Positions 1-9,264 are shown, numbered from the stretch's first letter. The stretch: DNA of 64,000 nucleotides from Alphaproteobacteria bacterium (GCA_018827375.1 JAHJYW010000010.1:124001-188000), one strand, 5' to 3'. The notes: generated from the letters alone by a model not told the origin. Numbers and translations: made by a program.

Positions 1-798
1 GCAGAAAGCGATCCACTCACGTTGCTTGCCGGTGGTGAATTCATCCGGCATCTCGTAATTCGAATGGCTCTGGATGCCGAGGCCGTCGATAGGCACGCCG
101 CGTGACTTCAGGCGCTCAAGAAAGCGCAGTACGCCTGCACGATGTGCTGTGCTGGTCCTCTCCCAGCTCATGAAATCATTGTAGACAAGTCGTGCGTTCG
201 GCGCGTGCGCCTTGGCTACGTGGAAGGCGTGGTCGATCAGTTGTTCGCCCATCTTTGCGCTGAGTGAGGACTCGCGGAACATACCGGTTTGATCATCAAT
301 GGCCTCATTCACGACATCCCATGCGTAGATACCCGGTGCATAGCGATCAACGATGCGCGCGATCTTCTCCTCAACGAAATCCGCTGTTGCGGATCCGCTC
401 TTGAATTCCAGATCGTTGACCCATTGCGGCGAATATTCCTGCCGATGCCATAGCAGTGTGTGGCCGCGCATTGTCAGCCCATTCTCGCCTGCAAAGGCGA
501 ACAGACGGTCAGCAGGGTCAAAATTTACCACATCCGCTTCAGGATAGATCGAATACCATTTGAACTCATTTTCCGCGACCATCGTGGAGCACTCGCGCAA
601 CATGATCTTCCTGTAGCGGGCATCGTTCAACTGGCCCGCACCCATGGCTGAACCAAACCGCATGCCCTTTTCAGCGGCAAGCGTGTGAAGGGGCTGTGTT
701 TTAGTGGCTGTGACGTTCGTCGTTGCGCAAGCGCTCAGTCCGAAGGCGGATGAAGCGCTTGCAAGTGCGAGCCACTCCCTGCGCGTGATTTTGGAAAT
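1..798 (-). CDS. GH10 endo-1,4-beta-xylanase, Tat-type lipoprotein (3' part outside window)
   Basis: Translating the minus strand from 798 gives 266 codons open to the window edge. The mature part reads as a GH10 xylanase: the acid/base glutamate lies in WDVVNEA (about residue 165), and GHTLLWH (about 112-118) and DGLGIQSH near the edge are family signatures. The nucleophile Glu would lie beyond position 1. The N-terminus has a twin-arginine motif (TRREWLA, residues 5-11) and a lipobox LSAC (Cys24), so a Tat-exported lipoprotein that cuts xylan outside or in the periplasm is likely. No ATG, GTG or TTG is suitably placed; a GGGAGGA ribosome site sits six bases before an ATT at 798-796, which I take as the start. 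It is divergent from the GH43 gene and shares a LacI-type operator with it. Confidence 0.88.
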   Translation of the reverse strand, partial: MSKITRREWLALASASSAFGLSACATTNVTATKTQPLHTLAAEKGMRFGSAMGAGQLNDARYRKIMLRECSTMVAENEFKWYSIYPEADVVNFDPADRLFAFAGENGLTMRGHTLLWHRQEYSPQWVNDLEFKSGSATADFVEEKIARIVDRYAPGIYAWDVVNEAIDDQTGMFRESSLSAKMGEQLIDHAFHVAKAHAPNARLVYNDFMSWERTSTAHRAGVLRFLERLKSRGVPIDGLGIQSHSNYEMPDEFTTGKQREWIAFC

Positions 799-861
799 GC
801 TGTTCCTCCCGTGGTTTTTCTTGGGACAGGCCGAGTTGACGCCGGGCCGGTCCACTTATTA

Positions 862-875
862 TGGTAACGCTATCA
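862..875. promoter_or_regulatory. LacI-type operator between GH10 and GH43 genes
   Basis: TGGTAACGCTATCA is an imperfect palindrome around a central CG, the hallmark of LacI/GalR operators. With its flanks (ATGGTAACGCTATCATTT, 861-878) it matches the site at 5681-5698 at 16 of 18 positions. It lies in the 146-base divergent region of the GH10 and GH43 genes. The cognate regulator is not in this window. Confidence 0.65.
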
Positions 876-944
876 TTTCCCGAGCCAAAACGTCCAGAGG
901 CTATCGGGGCAAAAAACTAAAGGACAGTGGAGGGAAGAAGCGTG

Positions 945-2702
945 ATGGTTTTGGAAAGACCCGTAAGGCACGCAGGGGGCGCACTGGCGCTTCTCCTGCT
1001 GGGCGGATGTGGCGGCGCGCAAACCGGCGCTCCAACAGAAGCAGCATCGACGTCCAGTGAGGCAGTTTCCGCGGCGCGCTTTGAGTGGTTCAAGTATTCC
1101 GGCAACGACCCGGTCTTTGAAGTGACTGGCGATACATTGACTGGCTATCTCAATCCCGTCCTTGCGGGTTTCTATCCGGACCCGAGCGTGACGCGCGCGG
1201 GCAACGACTATTACCTCGTTACATCAACCTTCGGCTATTTTCCCGGCATCCCCGTCATGCATAGTCGCGACCTCGTTAACTGGGAACAGGTCGGCAATGT
1301 GATTGATCGCCCTGGCATGCTGGACTTTGATGGTCTGGGCCTGTCGCGCGGCGTCTTTGCACCCACAATCGAATTCCATGACGGCACTTTCTACGTCGCC
1401 AACACCTGCGTTGATTGCGGCGGCAACTTCATCGTCACCACAAACGATCCGGCCGGGCCATGGTCGAATCCTGTCTGGCTTCCTGATGTTGGCGGCATCG
1501 ACCCGTCCCTCATCTTCGATGAAGACGGCAAGGTCTATGTCATGAACAATGACGCGCCGCCTGAAGCGGCCCTGTACGAAGGGCATCGTGCGATCTGGAT
1601 ACGCGAAGTTGATCCAAAAACCTTCCAGTCGATCTCGGAACCCGTTGTCCTGATCAATGGCGGTGTGCGCCCGGAAGAAAAGCCGATCTGGATCGAAGGC
1701 CCGCATATCTACCGTATTGGTGACTGGTACTACCTGAGCGCAGCGGAGGGCGGCACGGCAGTTGAGCATTCACAAGTGGTGCTCCGGTCGCGCGACGTGA
1801 CCGGTCCATATGTCCCCTACGATGCCAACCCGATCCTGACGCAGCGCGACCAGCCAGCGGATCGGCCGAACCCGATCACGTCCGTCGGGCACGCCGACCT
1901 TGTTCAGGACGGGGCAGGGCGGTGGTGGGCGACATTCCTCGGCGTGCGGCCCTATGAAGGGGATATGTACAACACGGGCCGGGAGACGTTCCTCCTGCCC
2001 GTAGACTGGTCGTCTGACTGGCCTGTCATCCTGCCCAAGGGCCAGCTGGTGCCACACGTCGTGTCGGAGCGGCCGTCTGCGCCGCCAGCAGATGCGCCGC
2101 CTGTGCCGCTCACGGGAAACTTTGAGCAGGTCGAAGAATTTGGCGCGGATCGCTTGCCGTACAACTGGATGACCCTGCGCGTTCCGACCTCGCAATGGTG
2201 GACGCTGCAAGATGGCGAGCTGAGACTCGCGCCGCGTCCCGTAGACCTCGGCGCTGGCGCGCAGCCATCCTTCTGGGGCAGGCGTCAGCAGCACCAGAAC
2301 GCCACAGCTGAAACCTCTCTCATCTTCACGCCAGAAAAAGCTGGGGAAGAGGCTGGTCTCGCTGTGCTTCAGAGCGACGACTATTTCTATGCCATGGGAC
2401 TTGTGCGCAATGAGTCTGGCGAGATCGTCATTCAACTGCGTCGCAAGGCCGGATCGGAGTCGCTAGTCGAAGGTGAGCAGATTGCCGCTCAACAGATCGC
2501 ACTTGCACCCGGCGCTGCTATAAAGCTGCGCATTACCGCGCGCGGCGATGTCTACGACTTTGCCTATCAAGGCGAAGGGCAAGACGACTGGGTCATGCTA
2601 GCCGAAGGCCTCGATGGCAAGATCCTCAGCACGCATGTTGCGGGTGGGTTCGTCGGCGCCGTTTTGGGCGTCTACGCGCAGTCGCCGGAAAGGGCTCTCT
2701 GA
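945..2702 (+). CDS. GH43 family beta-xylosidase/arabinofuranosidase-like lipoprotein
   Basis: Five-bladed beta-propeller GH43 enzyme, about 585 aa. Numbered from the ATG at 945, the catalytic base Asp is in YPDPS (about 79), the pKa-modulating Asp in GGIDPSL (about 186) and the acid Glu in WIEGPHIY (about 251). The C-terminal 200 residues fit the concanavalin-like domain seen in GH43 beta-xylosidases. The N-terminus is a lipoprotein signal (LLGGC, Cys22), so it acts in the periplasm or on the outer membrane, probably releasing xylose or arabinose from xylo-oligosaccharides. GGAGG at 929-933 supports GTG 942 or ATG 945 as start. It converges on the GH115 gene with two bases between stops. The exact specificity (xylosidase or arabinofuranosidase) cannot be read from sequence alone. 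Confidence 0.87.
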   Translation: MVLERPVRHAGGALALLLLGGCGGAQTGAPTEAASTSSEAVSAARFEWFKYSGNDPVFEVTGDTLTGYLNPVLAGFYPDPSVTRAGNDYYLVTSTFGYFPGIPVMHSRDLVNWEQVGNVIDRPGMLDFDGLGLSRGVFAPTIEFHDGTFYVANTCVDCGGNFIVTTNDPAGPWSNPVWLPDVGGIDPSLIFDEDGKVYVMNNDAPPEAALYEGHRAIWIREVDPKTFQSISEPVVLINGGVRPEEKPIWIEGPHIYRIGDWYYLSAAEGGTAVEHSQVVLRSRDVTGPYVPYDANPILTQRDQPADRPNPITSVGHADLVQDGAGRWWATFLGVRPYEGDMYNTGRETFLLPVDWSSDWPVILPKGQLVPHVVSERPSAPPADAPPVPLTGNFEQVEEFGADRLPYNWMTLRVPTSQWWTLQDGELRLAPRPVDLGAGAQPSFWGRRQQHQNATAETSLIFTPEKAGEEAGLAVLQSDDYFYAMGLVRNESGEIVIQLRRKAGSESLVEGEQIAAQQIALAPGAAIKLRITARGDVYDFAYQGEGQDDWVMLAEGLDGKILSTHVAGGFVGAVLGVYAQSPERAL

Positions 2703-2704
2703 GC

Positions 2705-5620
2705 CTAGTCCTTGCCAGCCTGAATACTTGGCGGCGCTCCCAGATAGGATTCCGGCAGCGGCCGCCGTGCAACCGCGACATGCTGGAAAACCACGCCGGG
2801 ATCGACCATCCAGAGCGTTACGCGCTGCAAGCCCGCCGCCTCTATCCGGTGCGTGGTCTGTTGCACGTTGGCATAGTCAGCGACCGTTTTCTCCCAGGCT
2901 GCTTGCGACGCATCGGCATTGATATTGACCACCTGCGGCGCTTCGTCATTCACGGAGACGGCATACTTCAACCCACCCTTGCCGCGAAAATCCAGGCTGG
3001 GCGCCACAGTGGTATAGATCGTGTAGTCGCCGGGCTCGGTGACATAGATATCGTATGTGAGATGTGGGGTGCCTGCCATTCCGGGTGACTGGCGCTCTGC
3101 CGTGACCGGAAATACGGTAATGCTGTCATCCGTCCGGCCAAGGTTCGGGATGACCTGCCAGGACACATCGGCGCCGTTACTAACAGCCTGCGCGGCGCTG
3201 GCCGAAAAGCTGACAATGCCATCTGTCTCGACAAAAGCCTGACGGTCCGATGGCGCACTGAACTTGTGTGTAGGAACCCGGAGTGGAATACGCGTGTCGC
3301 CGCTCTCCACCCACACAGTCGCTACAGCGCGCCCTTCCGGCGCACGGCTCCAGTCGACCGCAATCGTGACCGGCTCTTGAGTTGAAACGTTTGGCTCAGG
3401 CGCTGACACGGTGATCCAGTCGGCATCCGACATGACTTCGAATGCAAACGGCGCTTGCCCGCGATTGAACACATCGAAGGCTTGCACCGAGCGCCCATAA
3501 GGCTCGAACACGGGGAGGGTCAGCGTGGTGTCAGCCCCCGTTGAAATCTTCTCCGTTCCCGGAACAGAGACACCCAGTCCGGCTGCTTCCGGCACCACGA
3601 TGCGCACCGTCTCCGGCTTGTTGTCCTGCTCGGGCTGTTGCCAGTACGTGTAGCCGATATGGGTCTGGGACATCATGCGGTTCCATTTCCCGCCCGCAAT
3701 GTCCTCGTGATAAAAGCGCGTCAGCTCATCGTCCTTTTCGAACAGGGCGTCGACCTCGTCAGCCATGGCATTGGTCGCGGCGCGGCCCTGCTTGGCATAG
3801 AGCCGGTTCTTTGCGGCCGCCACATAAAGTGCATTCAGGTTCGCCGCCGCGTGGATCGGGAACCAGACAAGCTGCTTGTAGGCATCCTGATAGGTCTTTG
3901 GAAGTTGTTTGCCCACGGATGTCGCCTGCGCCGCAAGCGCCTCATAATCGCTCACAATCGTGTCGGCCTCGTTGAAATTGATCAGGCTGTAGGTGCCGGG
4001 CTCCAGCAGCTCCGGTTTCCGGCGCGCATTGAACCGCGTGTAGGCGGTCAGCATCTCGCCGATCTCCGCCGCATGGGCCGGGCCAAACTGCTCAGCTGCC
4101 CATGTCTCTGGATAGGCCGCGAGCCGCTCAAGCGGCCATTCTTCAGGATCCCACGCCATATCGAGGAAGAAATTGATCGGGAATTCCATTGGCTTCAGGT
4201 CGCCGACATTCACGATCCAGATCTGCTTCGCGCCATAGGCATCCGCCAGGTTCATCTGCTCCCACACGCGCTCGATCTGCGTCGTGTTGATCCATTTATA
4301 GTTCCGCGGGTCGCCCACGTAATCGAAATGGTAGTAGACGCCATAGCCGCCCGACCGCTCGCTTCCAGGTTCTGGGAGCCGCCGGATATTGCCCCAATTG
4401 TCATCCGCAAAAAGAAGCGTCACGTCGCCGGGCACGTCCATGCCCTTGTCGTAATAGTCCTGCACTTCCTTGTAGAGCGCCCAGAGCTGGGGCGTGTCTT
4501 CTGCTGGCGCGCCGGTCACGTCTTCTATGATCTTGCGCTGGTCGGCGACGATCTCCTCCAGCAGGCCAGTCGCCGTATCTTCCGACATGGCTTCATCACC
4601 ATCCCCGCGCATGCCGATCGTGACGATGGCTTCACGCGTGCCGATCCGCTTCACCCCATAGCGCCAGAAAGACTGAAGCGTCTCCTTGTTGGTGGCATAG
4701 TTCCAGTCACCCTCGCCATAGCGCTCCCATTCCACATGGGCGCGTCCCAGCGGTTCATGATGTGATGTGCCGATCACGATGCCATACTCATCGGCCATTA
4801 CGGCATTCATCGGGTCGTCATCGTAGAACGCCTTGCCCCACATGGCGGGCCAGATGTAGTTCGCCTTCTGGCGCAACAAGAGTTCGAACACGCGCTCATA
4901 GAAGGCGTGATTGAAGCCCCCGAACTTTTCATTCACCCAGTCAAGCAGGGCAGGGTTCTCATCGTTCAGGAAGATGCCACGATATTTGACGGCCGGTTTC
5001 TCCATCCGCCGACCGGGCGCCACGTATAGCGCCTCGATCGGTTCGATGGGGACATCCGCCCACCAGTTCCACGGCGAAACACCGGCCCGGTCCAGCAGGT
5101 CATAGACCCCAAAGATCGTCCCGCGCTTGTCCGAACCCATGATGACAAGCGCGCGTTCAACCCCGTCGAAAGGCCGCTCGACAACCTCTTGGGCAAACGC
5201 CTCCCATTCCCCGGTCAGGTCCCCGTCCGACAGCTGCCCCTTAGCCACCAGATCCGCGATCCAGCGCGACTTCGCGAGCGATCCGACAATGATCAGGTTG
5301 CGCGTATCCTTCGGAATGGCCGTATTGATTTCGGGGCGCGCCGACCCGCGTTTTTCAAGGTCTGCCTGCAGGTTGCGAACGGCGCGCAGGATCCCCGGGT
5401 CATCGTCCGGGTCGACGAGGATTGTGGTTGCATGGCCATTCTCGAAAAGCGGAAAACCCTCCGCGCTTTTTTTGGTGGAAACCTGCGCTGCTGGTAATAT
5501 CGATAATGTATGCTCAGCGACCGGCGTCTGCGCGCAGGCCGTTGGAACCGCGAAGAAAAACAGGGCGAAAAGCCGGGCAAGACTGCCTGTGGTGAAACGC
5601 GTCCGCGCCTGTCGCATCAT
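2705..5620 (-). CDS. GH115 xylan alpha-1,2-glucuronidase
   Basis: A 971-aa protein with a signal peptide (hydrophobic residues 14-28, ending near TACA), an N-terminal GH115 helper domain, the long GH115 catalytic barrel (regions such as GIFLNDENPALLDW, NYIWPAMWGKAFYDDDP and LLFADDNWGNIRRLP) and a C-terminal beta-sandwich with the GH115 C-terminal domain. Length and domain order are normal for the family. GH115 enzymes remove (4-O-methyl-)glucuronic acid side chains from glucuronoxylan, which fits the neighbouring GH10, GH43 and GH3 genes. GGGGAG precedes the ATG at 5620. It is divergent from the GH3 gene and shares a LacI-like operator with it. Confidence 0.93.
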   Translation of the reverse strand: MMRQARTRFTTGSLARLFALFFFAVPTACAQTPVAEHTLSILPAAQVSTKKSAEGFPLFENGHATTILVDPDDDPGILRAVRNLQADLEKRGSARPEINTAIPKDTRNLIIVGSLAKSRWIADLVAKGQLSDGDLTGEWEAFAQEVVERPFDGVERALVIMGSDKRGTIFGVYDLLDRAGVSPWNWWADVPIEPIEALYVAPGRRMEKPAVKYRGIFLNDENPALLDWVNEKFGGFNHAFYERVFELLLRQKANYIWPAMWGKAFYDDDPMNAVMADEYGIVIGTSHHEPLGRAHVEWERYGEGDWNYATNKETLQSFWRYGVKRIGTREAIVTIGMRGDGDEAMSEDTATGLLEEIVADQRKIIEDVTGAPAEDTPQLWALYKEVQDYYDKGMDVPGDVTLLFADDNWGNIRRLPEPGSERSGGYGVYYHFDYVGDPRNYKWINTTQIERVWEQMNLADAYGAKQIWIVNVGDLKPMEFPINFFLDMAWDPEEWPLERLAAYPETWAAEQFGPAHAAEIGEMLTAYTRFNARRKPELLEPGTYSLINFNEADTIVSDYEALAAQATSVGKQLPKTYQDAYKQLVWFPIHAAANLNALYVAAAKNRLYAKQGRAATNAMADEVDALFEKDDELTRFYHEDIAGGKWNRMMSQTHIGYTYWQQPEQDNKPETVRIVVPEAAGLGVSVPGTEKISTGADTTLTLPVFEPYGRSVQAFDVFNRGQAPFAFEVMSDADWITVSAPEPNVSTQEPVTIAVDWSRAPEGRAVATVWVESGDTRIPLRVPTHKFSAPSDRQAFVETDGIVSFSASAAQAVSNGADVSWQVIPNLGRTDDSITVFPVTAERQSPGMAGTPHLTYDIYVTEPGDYTIYTTVAPSLDFRGKGGLKYAVSVNDEAPQVVNINADASQAAWEKTVADYANVQQTTHRIEAAGLQRVTLWMVDPGVVFQHVAVARRPLPESYLGAPPSIQAGKD

Positions 5621-5681
5621 GATGTTTTCTCCCCTGGGTCCATTTCCCGTTGAAACGGCGAACGTTTTCGTTTAGCCAAAA

Positions 5682-5695
5682 TGTTAACGCCATCA
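5682..5695. promoter_or_regulatory. LacI-type operator between GH115 and GH3 genes
   Basis: TGTTAACGCCATCA lies in the divergent region of the GH115 and GH3 genes. The 18-base context ATGTTAACGCCATCATTT (5681-5698) differs at only two positions from that at 861-878. The central AACG core and flanking TG/CA ends are typical of LacI-family operators. It implies one regulator for all four xylanolytic genes. Confidence 0.65.
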
Positions 5696-5787
5696 TTTTT
5701 AAGTGCAACCTTTCTCGCAAGGGCGCTGCAAATTGGATGGCGACCCATAATGCCCGCAAAAGGGCAAATCATTCGGGAGGAATAGGA

Positions 5788-8286
5788 ATGGCAATGGACT
5801 CGCAAAAAGTGGCGCTGCTTGGCCTGTCGGCCTTGCTGCTGGCAGCCTGCAACACGGCTTCGACGGCGCAGCTCGATAGCGTTGAGACACAGCAACCTGC
5901 TCAGGACGCTCAGTCGTCCCCGGAAGGGAACGTCGAACTCTGGCCCACCGTGGAGAGTGACCTCATCGATCCTGCTATCGAAGCCCGCATTGACGACCTG
6001 ATGTCCAAAATGACGCTCGAGCAGAAAGTCGGCCAGGTCATTCAGGCGGACAACGGATCCATTACGCCCGAAGAGGTCAAGGAATACCGGCTCGGTTCCG
6101 TTCTAAGTGGCGGCAATTCCGGCCCGAATGGCAAGCCATATGGCACCGTCGATGAATGGGTCGCGGCCGTGGATGCGTACTACATGGCTTCAATCGATCC
6201 CGAAGGCGTTGAAGTCGCCATTCCGATCATCTGGGGTATCGACGCCGTACACGGCCATAACAATGTTATCGGCGGCACGCTCTTCCCGCACAATATCGGC
6301 CTCGGCGCCATGCGCGATGCTGACCTCATGGGCGAGATTGCGCGCATTACCGCGCTTGAACTTCGGGCGACCGGCCATGACTGGACCTTCGCGCCAACCG
6401 TCGCTGTCCCGCGCGACAGCCGCTGGGGCCGTTCCTACGAAGGCTTTGGGGAAGACCCCGAGATTGTCACAGCCTATTCGCCCCGCATTGTTGAAGGCCT
6501 CCAGGGTGAGTTCGGTTCAGACGCTTTCATGAGCGACGGGCATGTCATCTCGACTGCCAAGCACTTTCTCGGTGATGGTGGCACGGAAGGCGGTAAGGAC
6601 CAGGGCGATGCAATTCTGTCTGAGGCTGAGCTCATTCGGCTTCACGCCGCTGGCTACCCGCCTGCCATTAAAGCTGGCGCCTTGTCGGTCATGGCTTCGT
6701 TTTCAAGCTGGAATGGTGCCAAGATCCACGGTGACAAATACCTGCTCACGGATGTTCTGAAAGAGCGGATGGGCTTCAACGGCTTTGTCGTGGGTGACTG
6801 GAACGCCCATGGCCAGATAGATGGCTGCACCAACGAAGATTGCGCGGCCGCGCTCATCGCGGGTCTAGACATGTACATGGCGCCTGACAGCTGGAAAGGC
6901 CTCTACGAGAACACGCTTGCTGAAGCGAAATCCGGCGCCATCCCAATGGCGCGTCTCGACGACGCCGTCCGCCGCATCCTGCGTGCAAAGTTCAATTACG
7001 GCCTCTTCGAGCAGGCGCGCCCGTCCCAGCGCCCATTGTCTGGCCGCTCGGATATCGTGGGGTCGCCCGAACATCGCGCGGTGGCGCGCCAGGCCGTCAG
7101 GGAGTCACTCGTCCTGCTGAAGAATGAAGGCGGTGTCCTGCCTATTCGGCCCGACGCGAAGATTCTTGTTGCGGGTAATGGCGCCGATAATATCTCCAAG
7201 CAGGCGGGCGGCTGGACCCTTACCTGGCAAGGCGGCGGCATGTCGAACGACCTCTTCCCCAATGCCGATTCCATCCTTGCCGGCCTCAAGGCAGCCGGAA
7301 GTGATGTCACCTATAGCACCGATGGCAGCTTCACGGCGAAGCCTGATGTCGCCATCGTTGTCTTTGGTGAAGAGCCGTACGCGGAATTCCGCGGCGACGT
7401 AGATCATCTCGCCTATGACATCGACGGCACCAAGGAACGCAAACTGCTCGAGAAACTCAAGGCAGACGGCATTCCTGTCGTCACTGTGTTCCTCTCAGGC
7501 CGCCCGATGTGGGTGAACCCGGAACTCAACGCCTCTGATGCCTTCGTCGCCGCTTGGTGGCCAGGCAGCGAGGGCGCCGGCATTGCCGATGTCCTGATCG
7601 CTGATGCCGACGGCCAGCCGCGCAATGACTTCACCGGCAAGCTTTCATTCTCATGGCCACGTAGTGCCGACCAGCAGCCGCTCAATGTGGGCGATGCAGT
7701 GTATGATCCGCTCTTCGCCTATGGCTATGGCCTCTCTTATACCACACCAGCCGCCGTGGCATCTGATCTGGATGAAAGTGTCAGTGCCGATCTCGTCTCC
7801 GCACGCGCGAACAGCGTGTTTTTCGAGAATGGCAGCTTCGTTTCCGACTGGGCACCAGAAACGGTGGGCGATGTCACCCCGTCGCGCGTCGATCACAATG
7901 CGCAGGAAGACGCGCTCTTGTACACGTTTGGCGGGGCAGGGGGCAGCGTTGCCTTCAAGGACGGCACCGCTCGCAATTTCCTGCGTGAGTCCAATGGTGA
8001 CATGGAGCTGATGATGATGCTCAAGTCCAGCGTGAGCGGCAAGGTCGAGATCGGCATGCAATGTGAAGGCGATGACTGCGCCAGCTATGACACGCTGCCA
8101 GCCTACGTTGCTACGGCGAATGAGTGGACCGAAGTCCGTCTCTCGCTCAGCTGCCTCAAGGGGCTCGATCTTGAAACCGTAACGTCGCCCTTCAGCCTCA
8201 GGGCCGAGGGCGCTGGCACAATCGCCGTTGCGGATATCCATTTCGTCGAGGACGAAGATGCGCAGGAAACCTGTCTGAGTGAATAG
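5788..8286 (+). CDS. GH3 exo-beta-glycosidase lipoprotein (glucan/xylan exo-hydrolase type)
   Basis: GH3 enzyme of 832 aa from ATG 5788, which follows GGGAGGA at a spacing of seven; a longer open frame to 5650 has no ribosome site and crosses the operator. Signal peptide with lipobox LLAAC. The N-terminal barrel carries the substrate-binding KHF (AKHFLGDGGTEGG) and the nucleophile Asp in VVGDWNAHG (about residue 337); the GH3 C-terminal sandwich follows, then an extra beta-rich domain of about 150 residues like that of ExoP-type glucan exohydrolases. It probably releases xylose or glucose from oligosaccharide ends in the periplasm. The next gene starts inside its last codons, so the two are cotranslated. 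Confidence 0.9.
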   Translation: MAMDSQKVALLGLSALLLAACNTASTAQLDSVETQQPAQDAQSSPEGNVELWPTVESDLIDPAIEARIDDLMSKMTLEQKVGQVIQADNGSITPEEVKEYRLGSVLSGGNSGPNGKPYGTVDEWVAAVDAYYMASIDPEGVEVAIPIIWGIDAVHGHNNVIGGTLFPHNIGLGAMRDADLMGEIARITALELRATGHDWTFAPTVAVPRDSRWGRSYEGFGEDPEIVTAYSPRIVEGLQGEFGSDAFMSDGHVISTAKHFLGDGGTEGGKDQGDAILSEAELIRLHAAGYPPAIKAGALSVMASFSSWNGAKIHGDKYLLTDVLKERMGFNGFVVGDWNAHGQIDGCTNEDCAAALIAGLDMYMAPDSWKGLYENTLAEAKSGAIPMARLDDAVRRILRAKFNYGLFEQARPSQRPLSGRSDIVGSPEHRAVARQAVRESLVLLKNEGGVLPIRPDAKILVAGNGADNISKQAGGWTLTWQGGGMSNDLFPNADSILAGLKAAGSDVTYSTDGSFTAKPDVAIVVFGEEPYAEFRGDVDHLAYDIDGTKERKLLEKLKADGIPVVTVFLSGRPMWVNPELNASDAFVAAWWPGSEGAGIADVLIADADGQPRNDFTGKLSFSWPRSADQQPLNVGDAVYDPLFAYGYGLSYTTPAAVASDLDESVSADLVSARANSVFFENGSFVSDWAPETVGDVTPSRVDHNAQEDALLYTFGGAGGSVAFKDGTARNFLRESNGDMELMMMLKSSVSGKVEIGMQCEGDDCASYDTLPAYVATANEWTEVRLSLSCLKGLDLETVTSPFSLRAEGAGTIAVADIHFVEDEDAQETCLSE

Positions 8287-9184
8287 TTCCGATCTTACGC
8301 GCACGACGGCCAGTAGCGTTCAGGCCGTCGTGCGCATTTCCGCCCATGGATATGACGTTGAAATCGACGCGGCGCGCGGCGGACGCCTCGTGTCAGCCAC
8401 GTTCGAGGGCGTGGACGTACTCCGCCGCGACCTCACGTCAGGCCCATCCAGTGCGCTTGAGTCAGCCTGTTTCCCCCTCGTGCCCTTCTCCAACCGGATA
8501 CGCAAAGGCCGGTTCACGTTCGAAAGCCACAATTACCAGCTCGCGGCAAACTGGGACGGCGACGAACACGTCATTCATGGCGAGGGCTGGCAACAGGCAT
8601 GGGAAATCGTCGCGCTGGAGTATGCCCGCGCGGTGCTACGCCTGAAAGGCACAACCGCATGGCCCTGGTCCTATGAATGCCTGCAGGAGATCACGCTCGG
8701 CGAAACAGGCATTGTCCTGGCGTTGACGCTTCGCAACACCGGCACCGCCCCGATGCCCGCAGGTCTCGGCTTCCACCCCTATTTCCCGCACACGGCCTCG
8801 ACGGCGCTACAGTTCGATGCCCAGCGCATCTGGCCGCCCCTCGGCGAAACGGCCTTGGTGCCGCACGTCCCGGACCGTACGAACAGTTTCAGCGTCATGC
8901 GTCCCGTCTCCGATTGCGTGCTCGATCACTGCTTCGATGGATGGTCCGGCACCGCTCGTATCCTCCAGCCGGATATGGGTCTGGAAGTGACACTCACGGC
9001 ATCCCGGAGTGCAGCCTACTGTGTCGTCTACACGCCCGCGAGCGAGCCCTATTTCTGCTTCGAGCCCGTGTCCCATTGCACCGGCGCCTTCGAGGCGGAT
9101 GATATAGCAGACGCAGGTCTCAAAGTGCTCCAGCCCGGCAAATCGCTCGGCCTCTCGCTCACGCTTGGCGCGAAACGCCGCTGA
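8279..9184 (+). CDS. Aldose 1-epimerase (galactose-mutarotase-like)
   Basis: A 301-aa cytosolic protein of the aldose 1-epimerase/DUF4432-like beta-sandwich fold. Recognisable are the substrate-contact arginine region (PLVPFSNRIRKGRF), the catalytic-histidine segments (VIHGEGWQ and GFHPYFP) and the C-terminal VVYTPASEPYFCFEPV. It interconverts alpha and beta anomers of a sugar; the xylan neighbours suggest xylose or a xylo-oligosaccharide. The GTG start at 8279 overlaps the end of the GH3 gene by eight bases, pointing to translational coupling. No signal peptide is present. Confidence 0.85.
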   Translation: MNSSDLTRTTASSVQAVVRISAHGYDVEIDAARGGRLVSATFEGVDVLRRDLTSGPSSALESACFPLVPFSNRIRKGRFTFESHNYQLAANWDGDEHVIHGEGWQQAWEIVALEYARAVLRLKGTTAWPWSYECLQEITLGETGIVLALTLRNTGTAPMPAGLGFHPYFPHTASTALQFDAQRIWPPLGETALVPHVPDRTNSFSVMRPVSDCVLDHCFDGWSGTARILQPDMGLEVTLTASRSAAYCVVYTPASEPYFCFEPVSHCTGAFEADDIADAGLKVLQPGKSLGLSLTLGAKRR

Positions 9185-9232
9185 AACACACTTTCATAAC
9201 GTCGACCCGCCGACATTCCTCTACGTCATAGC

Positions 9233-9263
9233 TTGTCATATAATTAGAACGCGTTCTAATTAT
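9233..9263 (+). promoter_or_regulatory. Probable promoter of the amidohydrolase operon
   Basis: TTGTCA (9233-9238) followed after 18 bases by TAATTA (9257-9262) resembles a sigma-70 promoter. The spacer is filled by the palindrome described separately, so a bound repressor would block RNA polymerase. The first ATG of the operon follows at 9285. An alternative -10, TATAAT at 9239-9244, is also present but lacks a good -35. Confidence 0.45.
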
Positions 9264-9264
9264 A
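9239..9264. promoter_or_regulatory. Perfect 26-bp palindrome, probable TetR operator
   Basis: Both halves match base for base around the centre 9251/9252; the core reads TTAGAACGCGTTCTAA and the flanks are AT-rich. Length and symmetry fit a TetR-family dimer site. The TetR gene at the end of this operon (13946-14671) is the obvious candidate regulator, giving autoregulation. Followed 21 bases later by the first gene's ATG. Confidence 0.72.

Noticed and set aside
704-1060. Plus-strand open frame spanning the GH10/GH43 divergent region
   Set aside because: It is antisense to the GH10 signal peptide and out of frame with the GH43 gene; low-complexity Arg/Lys-rich product.
3638-4765. Plus-strand open frame opposite the GH115 gene
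   Set aside because: Antisense to a well-supported alpha-glucuronidase; sequence shows no family features.
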